Assembly (NCBI GenBank): GCA_913778765.1
Contig: CAJYXO010000148.1
Span: 41,154-105,153 of the forward strand
DNA: 64,000 nt
Direction of reading: 5' to 3'
From: an uncultured Massilia sp.
GTDB lineage: Bacteria > Pseudomonadota > Gammaproteobacteria > Burkholderiales > Burkholderiaceae_D
The notes beneath the pieces were generated by a model. That model ran no database searches. It was not told the DNA's origin and saw nothing but the letters and a program-made list of their open reading frames with translations. Below, piece after piece: positions 1 through 10,814 of the stretch (positions within the stretch are counted from its first letter, which is position 1; the number at the start of each line of letters is the position of its first letter). A program made the translations under genes and the position numbers.

Positions 1-2
1 AG

Positions 3-734
3 CCGCACCCGGAATTGCCGAGCGACCCGCAGGCAGACGCACGCGGCTGGCGCGAAGGCTTCCAGACCGGCTTCCCGACCCTGTTCGGCATCGGCGCCTG
101 GGGCATGGTGGTCGGCGTGGCGATGGTGAAAAGCGGCCTGACGGTGGCCCAGGCCAGCGGTATGACCCTGGTGGCGTTTGCAGGTTCCGCGCAACTGGCT
201 TCGCTGCCCTTGATCGCCGCCGGCGCCCCGATCTGGGTGATCTTCCTGACGGCCCTGGTCGTCAACCTGCGCTTCGTGATCTTTTCCGCCCTGCTGGGCC
301 CGCATTTCTCGCGCCTGCCGCTGTGGCAGCGCTTTTATCTCGGCTATATCTCCGGCGACGTTTCGATTGCCCTGTTCCTGCAGCGCTATCCCACTTCCAC
401 GCCCGCGCCCGGCAAGCTGGCCTTCCTGAAAGGCTTGATGTATCCGAACTGGATCGCCTGGCAGGTCGGCTCGCTGATCGGCATCTTCCTGGGCAGCGCC
501 GTGCCGGCCGAATGGCAGCTCGGCTTTGCCGGCACCCTGGCCATCCTCTGCATCATGGTCCCCCTGATCATCAACAGCGCGGCCCTGTGCGGCGTGGCGG
601 TGGCCGGCGTGACGGCGGTGCTTTGCCATGGCCTGCCGTATAAACTGGGCTTGCTGGCGGCCGTGCTGGCCGGCATGGCGACCGCCATGATCTTCGAGGA
701 ATCCATCACCAAGCGCAGGATTGGCAATGGCTGA
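3..734 (+). CDS. azlC: AzlC-family branched-chain amino acid exporter, large subunit (5' end probably outside window)
   Basis: Inner-membrane protein of the AzlC family, which with AzlD exports branched-chain amino acids. The readable 239 residues are rich in hydrophobic helices and include the family-typical N-terminal stretch GFPTLFGIGAWG and the segment LVVNLRFVIFSALL. A TTG at 15 could start it, but no Shine-Dalgarno precedes it and the frame stays open to the window edge, so the true start is probably upstream. It overlaps azlD by 8 bases, the classic azlCD arrangement. Family assignment is firm; the exact substrate is inferred from the family. Confidence 0.88.
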   Translation, partial: PHPELPSDPQADARGWREGFQTGFPTLFGIGAWGMVVGVAMVKSGLTVAQASGMTLVAFAGSAQLASLPLIAAGAPIWVIFLTALVVNLRFVIFSALLGPHFSRLPLWQRFYLGYISGDVSIALFLQRYPTSTPAPGKLAFLKGLMYPNWIAWQVGSLIGIFLGSAVPAEWQLGFAGTLAILCIMVPLIINSAALCGVAVAGVTAVLCHGLPYKLGLLAAVLAGMATAMIFEESITKRRIGNG

Positions 735-1071
735 CTGGCAAATCTGGCTCGTGATCCTGGTGCTGGGCGTGGCCACCGCCTGCACCCGCAGCGCGTTCTG
801 GCTGATCGGCCACAAGGTGACGATCCCGCCGCGGGTCCAGGAGATGCTGCGCTATGCGCCGGCCTGCGCGCTGGCCGCCATCGTCTTCCCGGACATGGTG
901 CTGGGGCCGCAGGGCGAGCTGCAACTGGCGCTGGGAAATCCGAAGCTGATCGCCGGCATCGCCGCGCTGCTGTTCTACCTGTGGCGGCGCGCGATGCTGC
1001 AGACCATCGTGTTCGGCATGCTGGTGCTGACACTGTTGCGTGTGTTTCATGTTTTCGGCAACATCGGCTAG
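727..1071 (+). CDS. azlD: AzlD-family branched-chain amino acid transport protein
   Basis: Small inner-membrane partner of AzlC, about 114 residues with four hydrophobic segments (for example IWLVILVLGVATA and LAAIVFPDMVLGP), the usual AzlD length. The ATG at 727 lies inside the end of azlC; a TTG two codons earlier (721) is also possible. The overlap implies translational coupling and a joint exporter. The stop is followed after 43 bases by pgk, with an AT-rich TAAAATAAC stretch between them that may hold the pgk promoter. Confidence 0.87.
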   Translation: MADWQIWLVILVLGVATACTRSAFWLIGHKVTIPPRVQEMLRYAPACALAAIVFPDMVLGPQGELQLALGNPKLIAGIAALLFYLWRRAMLQTIVFGMLVLTLLRVFHVFGNIG

Positions 1072-1114
1072 AGTAAAATAACGTTTTTTCACTATCACCC
1101 GGATCCACGCTGAC

Positions 1115-2317
1115 ATGGCCGTCCTCAATTTCACCCGCTTGCAAGACCTGATCGACCAAGGCGCGCTGAAGGGCAAGCGCGTCTTCATCCGCGCCGACCT
1201 CAACGTCCCGCAGGACGACGCCGGCAACATCACCGAAGACACCCGCGTGCGCGCCTCCGTGCCCGCGATCCGCGACGCCCTGCAGGCAGGCGCGGCCGTG
1301 ATGGTGACCTCCCACCTGGGCCGCCCGCTTGAAGGCGAATTCAAGCCGGAAGACAGCCTGGCGCCGGTCGCCAAGCGCTTGTCCGAGCTGCTGGGCATGC
1401 CGGTCGACCTGAAGCAGAACTGGGTCGATGGCGTGGACGTCGCCCCGGGTCAGGTCGTGCTGCTGGAAAACTGCCGCGTCAACAAGGGCGAAAAGAAAAA
1501 CGACGATGCGCTGGCCCAGAAGATGGCCAAGCTGTGCGACGTCTACGTGAACGACGCCTTCGGCACCGCCCACCGCGCCGAAGCGACCACCCATGGCATC
1601 GCCAAGTTCGCGCCCGTGGTGGCCGCCGGCCCGCTGCTGGCCGCCGAGCTGGATGCGCTGGGCAAGGCCCTGCATGCACCGCAGCGTCCGCTGCTGGCGA
1701 TCGTCGCCGGTTCGAAGGTGTCGAGCAAGCTGACCATCCTGCAGAGCCTGGCCGACAAGGTCGACAACCTGATCGTCGGCGGCGGCATCGCCAACACCTT
1801 CATGAAGGCCGTCGGCCTGAACGTCGGCAAATCGCTGATGGAAGCCGACCTGGTGGGCGAAGCGAAAACCATCATCGACAAGATGGCGGCGCGCGGCGCC
1901 ACCGTGCCGATCCCGGTGGACGTGGTGTGCGCGAAAGAGTTCTCGCCGACCGCCGCCGCGACCGTCAAGGACGTGGCGGACGTGCTCGAGGACGACATGA
2001 TCCTGGACATCGGTCCGAAGACCGCGGCCCAGCTGGCCGAGCAGATTTCGAAGGCCGGCACCATCGTCTGGAACGGCCCGGTGGGCGTGTTCGAGTTCGA
2101 CCAGTTCGCCGAAGGCACGAAGACCCTGGCCACCGCCATCGCGCAGTCGAAGGGCTTCTCGATCGCCGGCGGCGGCGACACCCTGGCTGCCATCGCCAAA
2201 TATCATATTGCCGACCAAATCGGCTATATCTCGACCGGCGGCGGCGCTTTCCTCGAGTTCCTCGAAGGGAAGACGCTGCCGGCGGTGGAGATCCTGCTGC
2301 AACGCAGCGCCAAGTAA
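1115..2317 (+). CDS. pgk: Phosphoglycerate kinase
   Basis: Cytosolic glycolytic enzyme converting 1,3-bisphosphoglycerate plus ADP to 3-phosphoglycerate plus ATP. At 400 residues it has the full family length. Visible signatures are [14 protein letters not shown] near the N-terminus, TSHLGRP in the substrate-binding domain, the hinge segment [13 protein letters not shown], and the nucleotide loop GGGDTLAA near the C-terminus. It heads a glycolytic run (pgk, pyk, fba) on one strand. The ATG at 1115 aligns with the usual N-terminus. Confidence 0.97.
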   Translation: MAVLNFTRLQDLIDQGALKGKRVFIRADLNVPQDDAGNITEDTRVRASVPAIRDALQAGAAVMVTSHLGRPLEGEFKPEDSLAPVAKRLSELLGMPVDLKQNWVDGVDVAPGQVVLLENCRVNKGEKKNDDALAQKMAKLCDVYVNDAFGTAHRAEATTHGIAKFAPVVAAGPLLAAELDALGKALHAPQRPLLAIVAGSKVSSKLTILQSLADKVDNLIVGGGIANTFMKAVGLNVGKSLMEADLVGEAKTIIDKMAARGATVPIPVDVVCAKEFSPTAAATVKDVADVLEDDMILDIGPKTAAQLAEQISKAGTIVWNGPVGVFEFDQFAEGTKTLATAIAQSKGFSIAGGGDTLAAIAKYHIADQIGYISTGGGAFLEFLEGKTLPAVEILLQRSAK

Positions 2318-2372
2318 AAACGAGTGAGACCCTAGCGCAGCCCAAGGCTGCGCTTTTCATTGAAGGATAACC

Positions 2373-3842
<1,470 letters not shown>

Positions 3843-3847
3843 AACCC

Positions 3848-3957
3848 GTCGTCAAGTTTGGCACGTCGTCCCCGCGCAGGCGGGGATCCAAGGTCTGCAA
3901 GCGCTGACGATACGCCAGCAAACTTGGGTTCCCGCCTGCGCGGGAACGACGGGTTAA
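3848..3957. repeat. Paired REP-like palindromic repeat between pyk and fba
   Basis: Two inverted copies of a REP-like unit fill the gap. The first (3865-3893) reads CGTCGTCCCCGCGCAGG and continues to GGGGATCCAAG; the second (3923-3951) is the opposite orientation, CTTGGGTTCCCGCCTGCG then CGGGAACGACG. Each can fold into a GC hairpin and the pair can also fold on itself. Similar units occur at 5103-5130, 8957-9043 and 42766-42793, always outside genes. Paired units in opposite orientation resemble the BIME arrangement of other proteobacteria. Confidence 0.8.
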
Positions 3958-4026
3958 CATAAGAAGAACGTAGCGGGTTTATTCGAGCTTCCACACACAA
4001 GTTTTTTAATTGTTTGGAGCAAAACC

Positions 4027-5091
4027 ATGGCACTCGTATCAATGCGTCAACTGCTGGACCATGCCGCCGAACACGGCTATGGTCTGCCGGCGTTTAACGT
4101 CAACAACCTGGAGCAGGTCCAGGCCATCATGGCCGCGGCCGATGCCGTCAACAGCCCGGTCATCATGCAGGCCTCGGCCGGGGCCCGCAAATATGCCGGC
4201 GAAGCCTTCCTGCGCCACCTGATCGACGCCGCCGTCGAAGCCTACCCGCACATCCCGGTCGTCATGCACCAGGACCACGGGCAGTCGCCGGCCGTGTGCA
4301 TGGCTGCGATCCGTTCGGGCTTCTCGTCCGTCATGATGGACGGCTCGCTGGAAGCCGACGGCAAGTCGGTCGCTTCCTATGAGTACAACGTCGACGTGTC
4401 GCGTGAAGTGGTGAAATTCGCGCACGCGATCGGCGTGACCGTCGAGGCCGAACTGGGCGTGCTCGGTTCGCTGGAAACCATGAAGGGCGACAAGGAAGAC
4501 GGCCACGGCGCGGACCGCACCATGACCCGCGAAGAGCTGCTGACCGACGTGGCGCAGGCCGCCGACTTCGTCGCCAGGACCCAGTGCGACGCGCTGGCCA
4601 TCGCGATCGGCACCTCGCACGGCGCCTATAAATTCACGCGCCAGCCGACCGGCGACATCCTGGCCATCGACCGCATCAAGGAAATCCACGCGCGCATCCC
4701 GAACACCCACCTGGTGATGCACGGTTCCTCGTCGGTGCCGCAGGACCTGCTGGCGATCATCCGCGAATTCGGCGGCGACATGAAGGAAACCTATGGCGTG
4801 CCGGTCGAAGAGATCCAGGAAGGCATCAAGCACGGCGTCCGCAAGATCAACATCGACACCGACATCCGCCTGGCAATGACGGCCGCGATCCGCAAGTACC
4901 TGTTCGAGAACCCGTCGAAGTTCGACCCGCGCGACTACCTGAAGCCGGCCCGCGAAGCCGCCACCCAGATCTGCAAGGCGCGCTACGTCTCCTTCGGCTG
5001 CGAAGGCATGGCCTCGAAGATCAAGCCGGTGCCGCTGGACAAGATGGCCGAGCGTTACAAGGCCGGTGAGCTGGCGCAGATCGTTCAGTAA
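4027..5091 (+). CDS. fba: Fructose-bisphosphate aldolase, class II
   Basis: Zinc-dependent aldolase that interconverts fructose-1,6-bisphosphate with glyceraldehyde-3-phosphate and dihydroxyacetone phosphate. The 354-residue protein has the metal-binding motif [11 protein letters not shown], the glycine-rich [11 protein letters not shown] loop, HGSSSVP and the NIDTDIRLA phosphate-binding segment. Length and motifs match the Calvin-cycle-type class II aldolases common in betaproteobacteria. TTTGGAGCAAAACC just before the ATG gives a clear ribosome-binding site. Confidence 0.97.
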   Translation: MALVSMRQLLDHAAEHGYGLPAFNVNNLEQVQAIMAAADAVNSPVIMQASAGARKYAGEAFLRHLIDAAVEAYPHIPVVMHQDHGQSPAVCMAAIRSGFSSVMMDGSLEADGKSVASYEYNVDVSREVVKFAHAIGVTVEAELGVLGSLETMKGDKEDGHGADRTMTREELLTDVAQAADFVARTQCDALAIAIGTSHGAYKFTRQPTGDILAIDRIKEIHARIPNTHLVMHGSSSVPQDLLAIIREFGGDMKETYGVPVEEIQEGIKHGVRKINIDTDIRLAMTAAIRKYLFENPSKFDPRDYLKPAREAATQICKARYVSFGCEGMASKIKPVPLDKMAERYKAGELAQIVQ

Positions 5092-5102
5092 TTCGTTTTA
5101 CC

Positions 5103-5130
5103 CGTCGTTCCCGCCTTCGCGGGAACGACG
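5103..5130. repeat. Single REP-like hairpin after fba
   Basis: A perfect inverted repeat with 12-base arms, CGTCGTTCCCGC and GCGGGAACGACG, around a CTTC loop, 11 bases after the fba stop. It belongs to the same dispersed family as the pair at 3848-3957. No T-run follows, so a role as transcript-end stabiliser is more likely than as an intrinsic terminator; that is inference. Confidence 0.8.
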
Positions 5131-5201
5131 TGCAAAAGTAGCATGCTCACGATGGCAATGCGGCACCGCGTCAAAAATGACGTAAAATTACGCACTTCCT
5201 C

Positions 5202-5221
5202 ACCGGCGGTCCCCCGCCGGT
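5202..5221 (+). promoter_or_regulatory. GC hairpin in the purC leader
   Basis: Perfect 8-base stem ACCGGCGG / CCGCCGGT with a TCCC loop, followed by TTCGCTTT, 25 bases before the purC start. It could be a weak terminator for fba read-through or an attenuator-like structure. Just upstream, 5181-5192 holds the small palindrome CGTAAAATTACG, where a promoter -10 could lie. No PurR-type box is visible. Confidence 0.4.
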
Positions 5222-5246
5222 TTCGCTTTATCAAGATACCCCTTCT

Positions 5247-6143
5247 ATGAAAAGCCTCTACCAATCCACAATCTCCTCCCTGCCACTGCTCGGCCGCGGC
5301 AAGGTCCGCGACAACTACGCCGTCGGCGACGACAAGATCCTGATCGTCACCACCGACCGCCTGTCCGCCTTCGACGTCGTGATGAACGAGCCGATCCCCG
5401 GCAAGGGCATGGTGCTGAACCAGATGAGCGATTTCTGGTTCGAAAAACTCGGCCACATCGTGCCGAACCACCTGACCGGCGTGGCGCCGGAATCCGTGGT
5501 GGCGCCGGATGAAGTGGATCAGGTCAAGGGGCGCGCCGTGGTCGCCAAGCGCCTCAAGCCGATCATGGTCGAGGCGGTGGTGCGCGGCTACATCATCGGT
5601 TCCGGCTGGAAGGATTACCAGGCCAACGGCGCGATCTGCGGCATCCACCTCCCTGTCGGCCTGCGCCAGGCCGACAAGCTGCCCGAGCCGCTGTTCACCC
5701 CGGCCGCGAAAGCCGACCTGGGCGAGCACGACGAGAACATCAGCTTCGAGGAAATGGAGCACCGCATCGGCCTCGAACTGGCCGAGAAGATCCGTGACGT
5801 CAGCATCAAGCTGTACAACGCCGCATCGCAGTACGCGGCCGAGCGCGGCATCATCATCGCCGACACCAAGTTCGAATTCGGCCTCGACGACAACGGCGTG
5901 CTGCACCTGATGGACGAAGTCCTGACCGCCGATTCCTCGCGCTTCTGGCCGGCGGACTCCTACGCCCCGGACATGTCGCCGCCGTCCTTCGACAAGCAGT
6001 TCGTGCGCGACTACCTCGAAACTTTGACCGAATGGAAAAAGACCCCGCCGGCGCCGCCGCTGCCGCAGGACGTCATCGACAAGACCCAGGCCAAGTATCT
6101 CGAAGCCATCGAACGCCTGACCGGCGACAAGCTGAAGGTTTGA
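5247..6143 (+). CDS. purC: Phosphoribosylaminoimidazole-succinocarboxamide synthase
   Basis: SAICAR synthetase of de novo purine synthesis: condenses CAIR with aspartate using ATP. The 298-residue protein has the N-terminal [21 protein letters not shown], split here as GKVRDNY and [13 protein letters not shown], the metal/nucleotide segment [24 protein letters not shown] C-terminal part, and SRFWPADSY. It is the longer form seen in many proteobacteria. It starts a purC-purE-purK-tsaC run with almost no spacing. Confidence 0.96.
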   Translation: MKSLYQSTISSLPLLGRGKVRDNYAVGDDKILIVTTDRLSAFDVVMNEPIPGKGMVLNQMSDFWFEKLGHIVPNHLTGVAPESVVAPDEVDQVKGRAVVAKRLKPIMVEAVVRGYIIGSGWKDYQANGAICGIHLPVGLRQADKLPEPLFTPAAKADLGEHDENISFEEMEHRIGLELAEKIRDVSIKLYNAASQYAAERGIIIADTKFEFGLDDNGVLHLMDEVLTADSSRFWPADSYAPDMSPPSFDKQFVRDYLETLTEWKKTPPAPPLPQDVIDKTQAKYLEAIERLTGDKLKV

Positions 6144-6146
6144 GCA

Positions 6147-6647
6147 ATGGCAGATAACAACAAGCCGATGGTCGGCGTGATCATGGGTTCCAATTCCGAC
6201 TGGGACGTGATGCAGCATGCGGTCGCCATCCTGAAGCAGTTCGGCGTGCCGCATGAGGCCCAGGTGATCTCGGCGCACCGCATGCCGGACGAAATGTTCG
6301 CGTATGCCGACAGCGCGCGTGGCCGCGGCCTGCGCGCCATCATCGCCGGCGCCGGCGGCGCCGCCCACCTGCCGGGCATGGTCGCCGCGAAAACCATCGT
6401 GCCGGTGCTGGGCGTGCCGGTGCCGTCGCGCTACCTGCGCGGCGAGGATTCGCTGCTGTCGATCGTGCAGATGCCGAAGGGCGTGCCGGTGTCGACCTTC
6501 GCCATCGGCGAGGCCGGCGCCGCCAACGCGGCCCTGACCGCGGTCGCGATCCTGGCTGCGAACGACGATGCGCTGGCTGCGCAGCTGGAAGACTTCCGCG
6601 CCAGTCAGACGGCGGCCGCCAAGGCCATGACCCTGCCGCTCGAATGA
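6147..6647 (+). CDS. purE: N5-carboxyaminoimidazole ribonucleotide mutase
   Basis: Class I PurE, converting N5-CAIR to CAIR. The 166-residue protein shows the family signature [20 protein letters not shown] and the glycine-rich [15 protein letters not shown] core. Only 3 bases separate it from purC and 1 base from purK, so the three are surely co-transcribed. PurE class I is the partner of PurK, consistent with the next gene. Confidence 0.96.
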   Translation: MADNNKPMVGVIMGSNSDWDVMQHAVAILKQFGVPHEAQVISAHRMPDEMFAYADSARGRGLRAIIAGAGGAAHLPGMVAAKTIVPVLGVPVPSRYLRGEDSLLSIVQMPKGVPVSTFAIGEAGAANAALTAVAILAANDDALAAQLEDFRASQTAAAKAMTLPLE

Positions 6648-6648
6648 C

Positions 6649-7845
6649 ATGAGTAACCAGGAAACGAAACCCCTGCTGCCCGCCGCCAACCCGTCCACCT
6701 GGCTGGGCGTGATGGGCGGCGGCCAGCTGGGCCGCATGTTCGCCCAGGCCGCGCAGGCGATGGGCTACAAGGTTGCCGTGCTGGAGCCGTCCGCCGATTG
6801 CCCGGCCGGGCAGCTTGCCGAGCGCCTCGTCGAAGCCGGCTACACGGACGCCGCCGGCCTCGATGCGCTGGCCAGCCAGTGCGCGGCCGTCACCACCGAG
6901 TTCGAGAACGTGCCGGCCGCCAGCCTGAGCAGGCTGGCGCAAAGCGTCTTCGTCGCCCCGAATGCCCACGGCGTGTCGGTGGCCCAGGACCGCATCGCCG
7001 AGAAATCCTTCTTCGTGGCCTGCGCGGGCAAATCCGGCGTGATGCCGGCGCCGCACAAGGTCATCGCGTCGAACGAAGACGTCGATGCGATTCCCGGCGA
7101 TCTGCTGCCCGGCATCCTCAAAACGGTGCGCATGGGCTACGACGGCAAGGGCCAGGTGCGCGTGCGCACGCGCGAGGACGTGCGCGCCGCCTTCGAGGCC
7201 ATGGGCCGGGTGACCTGCCTGCTGGAGAAGATGCTGCCGCTGGCGTACGAAGTCTCGGTGCTGACCGCGCGCGGCCATGACGGCGCCTCGGTCGTGTACC
7301 CGATCGCCGAGAACGTCCACCGCGACGGCATCCTGTTCACCACCACCGTGCCGGGGCCGAACGTCTCCGCGGATTGCGCCCGCAAGGCGCAGGATGCGGC
7401 GCGCGCGATCGTTGCCGAACTCGGCTACGTGGGCGTGCTGTGCATCGAGTTCTTCGTGCTGGCCGACGGTTCGCTGGTCGTCAACGAGATGGCGCCGCGC
7501 CCGCACAACAGCGGCCACTACACCATCGACGCCTGCGTCACCAGCCAGTTCGCGCAGCAGGTGAGGGCGATGGCGCGCCTGCCGCTGGGCGATTGTCGCC
7601 AGCATTCCCCCAGCGTGATGCTGAATATCCTGGGCGACGCCTGGTTCGACGGCGACAGCAACGTGGTGCGCGAACCGGCCTGGGACCAGGTGCTGGCCCT
7701 GCCGGGCGCCAACCTGCACCTGTACGGCAAGGACGATCCGCGCCGCGGCCGCAAGATGGGCCACGTGACCTTCGTCGCGCCGACGCTGGCGGAAGCCCGG
7801 CGCAGCTTCGAACAGGCCTGCGCCATCCTCGGGATCGCAGCATGA
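6649..7845 (+). CDS. purK: N5-carboxyaminoimidazole ribonucleotide synthase
   Basis: ATP-grasp enzyme making N5-CAIR from AIR, bicarbonate and ATP, the step before PurE. The 398-residue protein has the N-terminal [16 protein letters not shown] nucleotide fold, the ATP-grasp core ([24 protein letters not shown]) and the metal-binding [15 protein letters not shown]. Its last codon overlaps the start of the next gene in an ATGA junction at 7842-7845. Confidence 0.96.
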   Translation: MSNQETKPLLPAANPSTWLGVMGGGQLGRMFAQAAQAMGYKVAVLEPSADCPAGQLAERLVEAGYTDAAGLDALASQCAAVTTEFENVPAASLSRLAQSVFVAPNAHGVSVAQDRIAEKSFFVACAGKSGVMPAPHKVIASNEDVDAIPGDLLPGILKTVRMGYDGKGQVRVRTREDVRAAFEAMGRVTCLLEKMLPLAYEVSVLTARGHDGASVVYPIAENVHRDGILFTTTVPGPNVSADCARKAQDAARAIVAELGYVGVLCIEFFVLADGSLVVNEMAPRPHNSGHYTIDACVTSQFAQQVRAMARLPLGDCRQHSPSVMLNILGDAWFDGDSNVVREPAWDQVLALPGANLHLYGKDDPRRGRKMGHVTFVAPTLAEARRSFEQACAILGIAA

Positions 7846-8894
7846 CCCGGCAGCAAGCCATGGAAGCCAACCAGGCCGACATCGACGCCGCCGCGCGTGC
7901 GCTCGAAGCCGGCAGCCTGGTCGCCTTCCCGACCGAGACCGTGTACGGCCTGGGCGCCGATGCCGAGAACCCGGCCGCCGTCGCCGCCATCTATGCGGCC
8001 AAGGGCCGCCCGCAGGACCACCCGGTGATCGTGCACGTGGCGCCGGGGGCGTCCCTCGATTACTGGTGCGCCGACATCCCGGCGGAAGCACGCCAGCTGG
8101 CCGATGCCTTCTGGCCCGGCCCGCTGACCATGATCCTCAAGCGCGCACCGAACATTCCCGATGCGGTCTCCGGCGGCCAGGACACGGTCGGCATCCGCTG
8201 CCCCTCGCACCCGGTCGCGATCCGCCTGCTGCAGGCCTTCAAGGACGGGCAGGGCGGCGTCGCGGCGCCGTCGGCCAACAAGTTCGGCCATGTCAGCCCG
8301 ACCACCGCGCAGCATGTCAGAGATGAATTCGGCGACGAATTCGGCAACAGCGGTCGGATTGCCGCGGTGCTGGACGGCGGCCAGAGCGAAGTCGGGATCG
8401 AGTCGACCATCGTCGACCTGTCGCGCCTGGCCACCCACGGCCCGGTGCTGCTGCGGCCCGGTCACATCTCGGCCGAAGCCATTGCCGCCGTGATCGACCG
8501 GCTGCCGGCGCGTCCCGACGCCGCGGCCCCGCGCGCCTCGGGCACGCTCGAATCGCATTACGCCCCGCATACGCCGGTGGCGATGCAGGACACGGCCACC
8601 CTCGTCACCACCCTGGAGCGCCTGCATGCCGCCGGCCGCAAGGTGGCGCTGATCCATTACTCGGCCTTGCCGCAGGCGCATGCCGAAACCGTGCTGCCGG
8701 CCACGCCGGCCGGTTTCGCCCACGCCCTGTACGCGGCGCTGCGCGCGATGGACGGCGTCGACGCCGATCTGATCCTGGTCGAAGCGCCGCCGCAGGACGG
8801 CGCCTGGCTGGGCGTCAACGACCGCCTGCGCCGCGCCGCCCACGGCTCGACCGGCATCGTGCACGGGCTGATAAACAACAGTATCGCGCTCTGA
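7842..8894 (+). CDS. tsaC: L-threonylcarbamoyladenylate synthase, Sua5 type
   Basis: Makes threonylcarbamoyl-AMP for the t6A modification of ANN-decoding tRNAs. The 350-residue protein has an N-terminal YrdC domain ([35 protein letters not shown]) and a C-terminal Sua5 domain introduced by [13 protein letters not shown], so it is the long Sua5 form and not the short TsaC. The frame is open upstream, but the ATG at 7842 overlapping the purK stop (ATGA) is the natural start. The partner modification gene tcdA lies at 18225. Confidence 0.92.
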   Translation: MTRQQAMEANQADIDAAARALEAGSLVAFPTETVYGLGADAENPAAVAAIYAAKGRPQDHPVIVHVAPGASLDYWCADIPAEARQLADAFWPGPLTMILKRAPNIPDAVSGGQDTVGIRCPSHPVAIRLLQAFKDGQGGVAAPSANKFGHVSPTTAQHVRDEFGDEFGNSGRIAAVLDGGQSEVGIESTIVDLSRLATHGPVLLRPGHISAEAIAAVIDRLPARPDAAAPRASGTLESHYAPHTPVAMQDTATLVTTLERLHAAGRKVALIHYSALPQAHAETVLPATPAGFAHALYAALRAMDGVDADLILVEAPPQDGAWLGVNDRLRRAAHGSTGIVHGLINNSIAL

Positions 8895-8956
8895 TACAAA
8901 CCGTTTCTTCTCAAAAACGCCCGCAAGCTTCATGCTTGTAGGAAATGTGGTTTCCT

Positions 8957-9043
8957 CGTCGTCCCCGCGCAGGCGGGGACCCAGGTTTTTTCGCGTTTCG
9001 ACAGCGCAAACAAACTTGGGTCCCCGCCTCCGCGGGGACGACG
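8957..9043. repeat. Paired REP-like palindromic repeat
   Basis: Two inverted units: 8957-8985 (CGTCGTCCCCGCGCAGGC... ACCCAGG) and 9012-9043 (AAACTTGGGTCCCCGCC... GGGGACGACG), separated by 26 bases. The layout mirrors the pair at 3848-3957, including the CAAACTTGGG edge of the right-hand unit. It lies between tsaC and the lipoprotein hydrolase gene. Confidence 0.8.
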
Positions 9044-9084
9044 CATTTACGCACCCGAATTAGCAATTTGTCTCGTTTGTCAGA

Positions 9085-10602
9085 ATGAAATCCCTGCGCT
9101 CCCTGTCTACCCCGGTCTTCTCCCTCGGCCTGGGCATCCTGTTGGCCGCCTGCAGCGGCGGCACCACCACCGGCGGCACCCCGATGGGTGTCGAGAATCC
9201 CGCGCCGCTGCCCGCGCCGACCCGCGGCAGCCTGGTCGGCCAGGCCGCCTCGGTCGCCGTCAGCGTTGGCGGCAACAGCCTGACCACCTTATCGCCGTCG
9301 GTGCTGGCCGGCTTCCTGGAAGCGGCCCAGACCGGCACCCTGGCGGTGGCCGGCCAGCCGCAGTGCGCGGTGTCGGTCTACCGCGTGCACTACAACACCG
9401 TCGGCGGCGCCGGCGAACTGAGCGATGCCAGCGCCGCCATCTTCGTGCCCTCGGGTACGGGCCCTTCGTGCAGCAATTCGCGGCCGGTGCTGTTGTACGC
9501 GCACGGCACCTCGTTGCAGAAATCCTACGACATGGCCGACATCGCCAACAACACGGAAGCGCGCCTGGCCGCCGCCGTGTTCGCGGCCCAGGGCTTCATC
9601 GTGGTGGCGCCGAATTACGCCGGCTACGGCGGCTCCTCGCTCGGCTACCACCCTTATCTCGACCGGGTGCAGGAAGGCGCGGACATGCTCGATGCCCTGC
9701 GCGCGGCGCGCAGCACCTTCACCGGCATCGGCGCGCGCGACTCCGGCAAGCTGCTGGTGACAGGCTATTCGCAGGGCGGCTATGTGGCGCTGGCGGCCCA
9801 GCGTGCGATGCAGGAAGCGGGCAGCGAGTTCACGTTGGCGGCGGCCGCCGGCATGTCGGGGCCTTACGCCATCGCGCGCTTCGGCGACGAGTTGTTCGGC
9901 GGCGCCCCGCGCGACGGCGCGACCGTGATCGTGCCGACCATCGTCAACGCGGCCCAGCACGCCAATGCGGCGATCTACCGCACCCCGGCCGACGTTTACG
10001 AGGCGCAGTACGCTTCCACCATCGTCGACCTGGTGCCGGGCACGCTCGGCGCCAGCGACCTGGTCAGCCAGGGCAAGCTGCCGGCCAGCGCCCTGTTCGC
10101 GGCCGACTCGATGCCGCAGCGGCCGGGCTATACCCAGTACTTCGGCGCCAACAACCTGGTCCGCAGCGACTACCGCGCGGCCTACCTGGCGGACGCGGCG
10201 GCCCATCCCTGCGAGCAGAGCGCCGCCGCGCCGCTGGACTGCGCACCCGCCCACCCCCTGCGCAAGTGGCTGGTGCGCAACGATCTGCGCAGCTATCTGC
10301 CGGCCGCGCCGACCCTGCTGTGCGGCGGCCACGACGATCCGACCGTGCCTTACTTCAATACGACGGCGACAGCCGCCTATTTCCGGGCACGCGGCGCCAG
10401 CATCGTCGAGCTCGACATCGACGACACGCCCAGCCTGAGCGATCCTTTCCGTAGCGCCAAGGCCGGCTTCGTGGCCGCCCGCACCCTCCTGCGCGCGGCG
10501 AATGGCGACGGCGCCGTGGCGTCCAGTTACCACGCCGGTCTGGTCGCGCCTTTCTGCATGGCTGCGACACGCGACTATTTCCAATCGATCCTTGCTCGCT
10601 AA
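9085..10602 (+). CDS. Secreted lipoprotein of the alpha/beta-hydrolase (secretory-lipase-like) fold
   Basis: The 505-residue protein starts with a lipoprotein signal ending in LLAACSGG, so it is probably anchored to the outer membrane or periplasmic face. A hydrolase core follows: LLYAHGTS (oxyanion region), VVAPNYAGYGGSS, the nucleophile elbow GYSQGGYVAL around residue 230, and later LLCGGHDDPTVPY, which offers the acid Asp; the histidine is less certain. The pattern resembles secretory lipases and feruloyl-esterase-like enzymes. Substrate unknown. The next gene encodes another secreted esterase-like lipoprotein. Confidence 0.8.
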   Translation: MKSLRSLSTPVFSLGLGILLAACSGGTTTGGTPMGVENPAPLPAPTRGSLVGQAASVAVSVGGNSLTTLSPSVLAGFLEAAQTGTLAVAGQPQCAVSVYRVHYNTVGGAGELSDASAAIFVPSGTGPSCSNSRPVLLYAHGTSLQKSYDMADIANNTEARLAAAVFAAQGFIVVAPNYAGYGGSSLGYHPYLDRVQEGADMLDALRAARSTFTGIGARDSGKLLVTGYSQGGYVALAAQRAMQEAGSEFTLAAAAGMSGPYAIARFGDELFGGAPRDGATVIVPTIVNAAQHANAAIYRTPADVYEAQYASTIVDLVPGTLGASDLVSQGKLPASALFAADSMPQRPGYTQYFGANNLVRSDYRAAYLADAAAHPCEQSAAAPLDCAPAHPLRKWLVRNDLRSYLPAAPTLLCGGHDDPTVPYFNTTATAAYFRARGASIVELDIDDTPSLSDPFRSAKAGFVAARTLLRAANGDGAVASSYHAGLVAPFCMAATRDYFQSILAR

Positions 10603-10616
10603 ATACACTTTTTTGC

Positions 10617-10646
10617 TTATTGGAAGCTGAGCAGCGTTGCTATAAT
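10617..10646 (+). promoter_or_regulatory. Candidate sigma-70 promoter upstream of the GDSL lipoprotein gene
   Basis: TTATTG at 10617-10622 and a perfect TATAAT at 10641-10646, spaced 18 bases. It would give the GDSL gene a leader of about 160 bases. The leader contains a 40-codon open frame (10684-10806) whose stop overlaps the ribosome-binding site. Confidence 0.45.
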
Positions 10647-10683
10647 CCCCAGCGCTGCCGGCTTCATCCATACCGTGTTGCAA

Positions 10684-10806
10684 ATGTTGTTGCCCATGCA
10701 CGATATGGAAGGCTTTACCGTATACAACCAAGCTGAACACTGGCATATTAGTTGTGATACGAATAGCACGGGCGTTCGTTTCAAGCAAAGAAAATACCTC
10801 ATCTAG
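10684..10806 (+). CDS. Possible small upstream ORF, 40 residues
   Basis: An open frame from ATG 10684 (or ATG 10696) ends in TAG at 10804-10806. That stop is part of TAGGAG, the ribosome-binding site of the next gene. The product would start MLLPMHDMEGF and end QRKYLI, with no low-complexity stretch. No Shine-Dalgarno precedes either ATG, and the frame is open further upstream, so it may be chance. If translated it could couple to the GDSL gene. Confidence 0.2.
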   Translation: MLLPMHDMEGFTVYNQAEHWHISCDTNSTGVRFKQRKYLI

Positions 10807-10814
10807 GAGACACA

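Noticed and set aside
386..2302. Long antisense open frame over azlC, azlD and pgk
   Set aside because: High-GC coding DNA gives long open antisense frames; its product is arginine/histidine-rich with no family signature, while the plus strand encodes clear enzymes.
3848..9043. Palindromic repeats as a CRISPR array
   Set aside because: Units are single or paired in inverted orientation, far apart, without regular spacers or cas genes.
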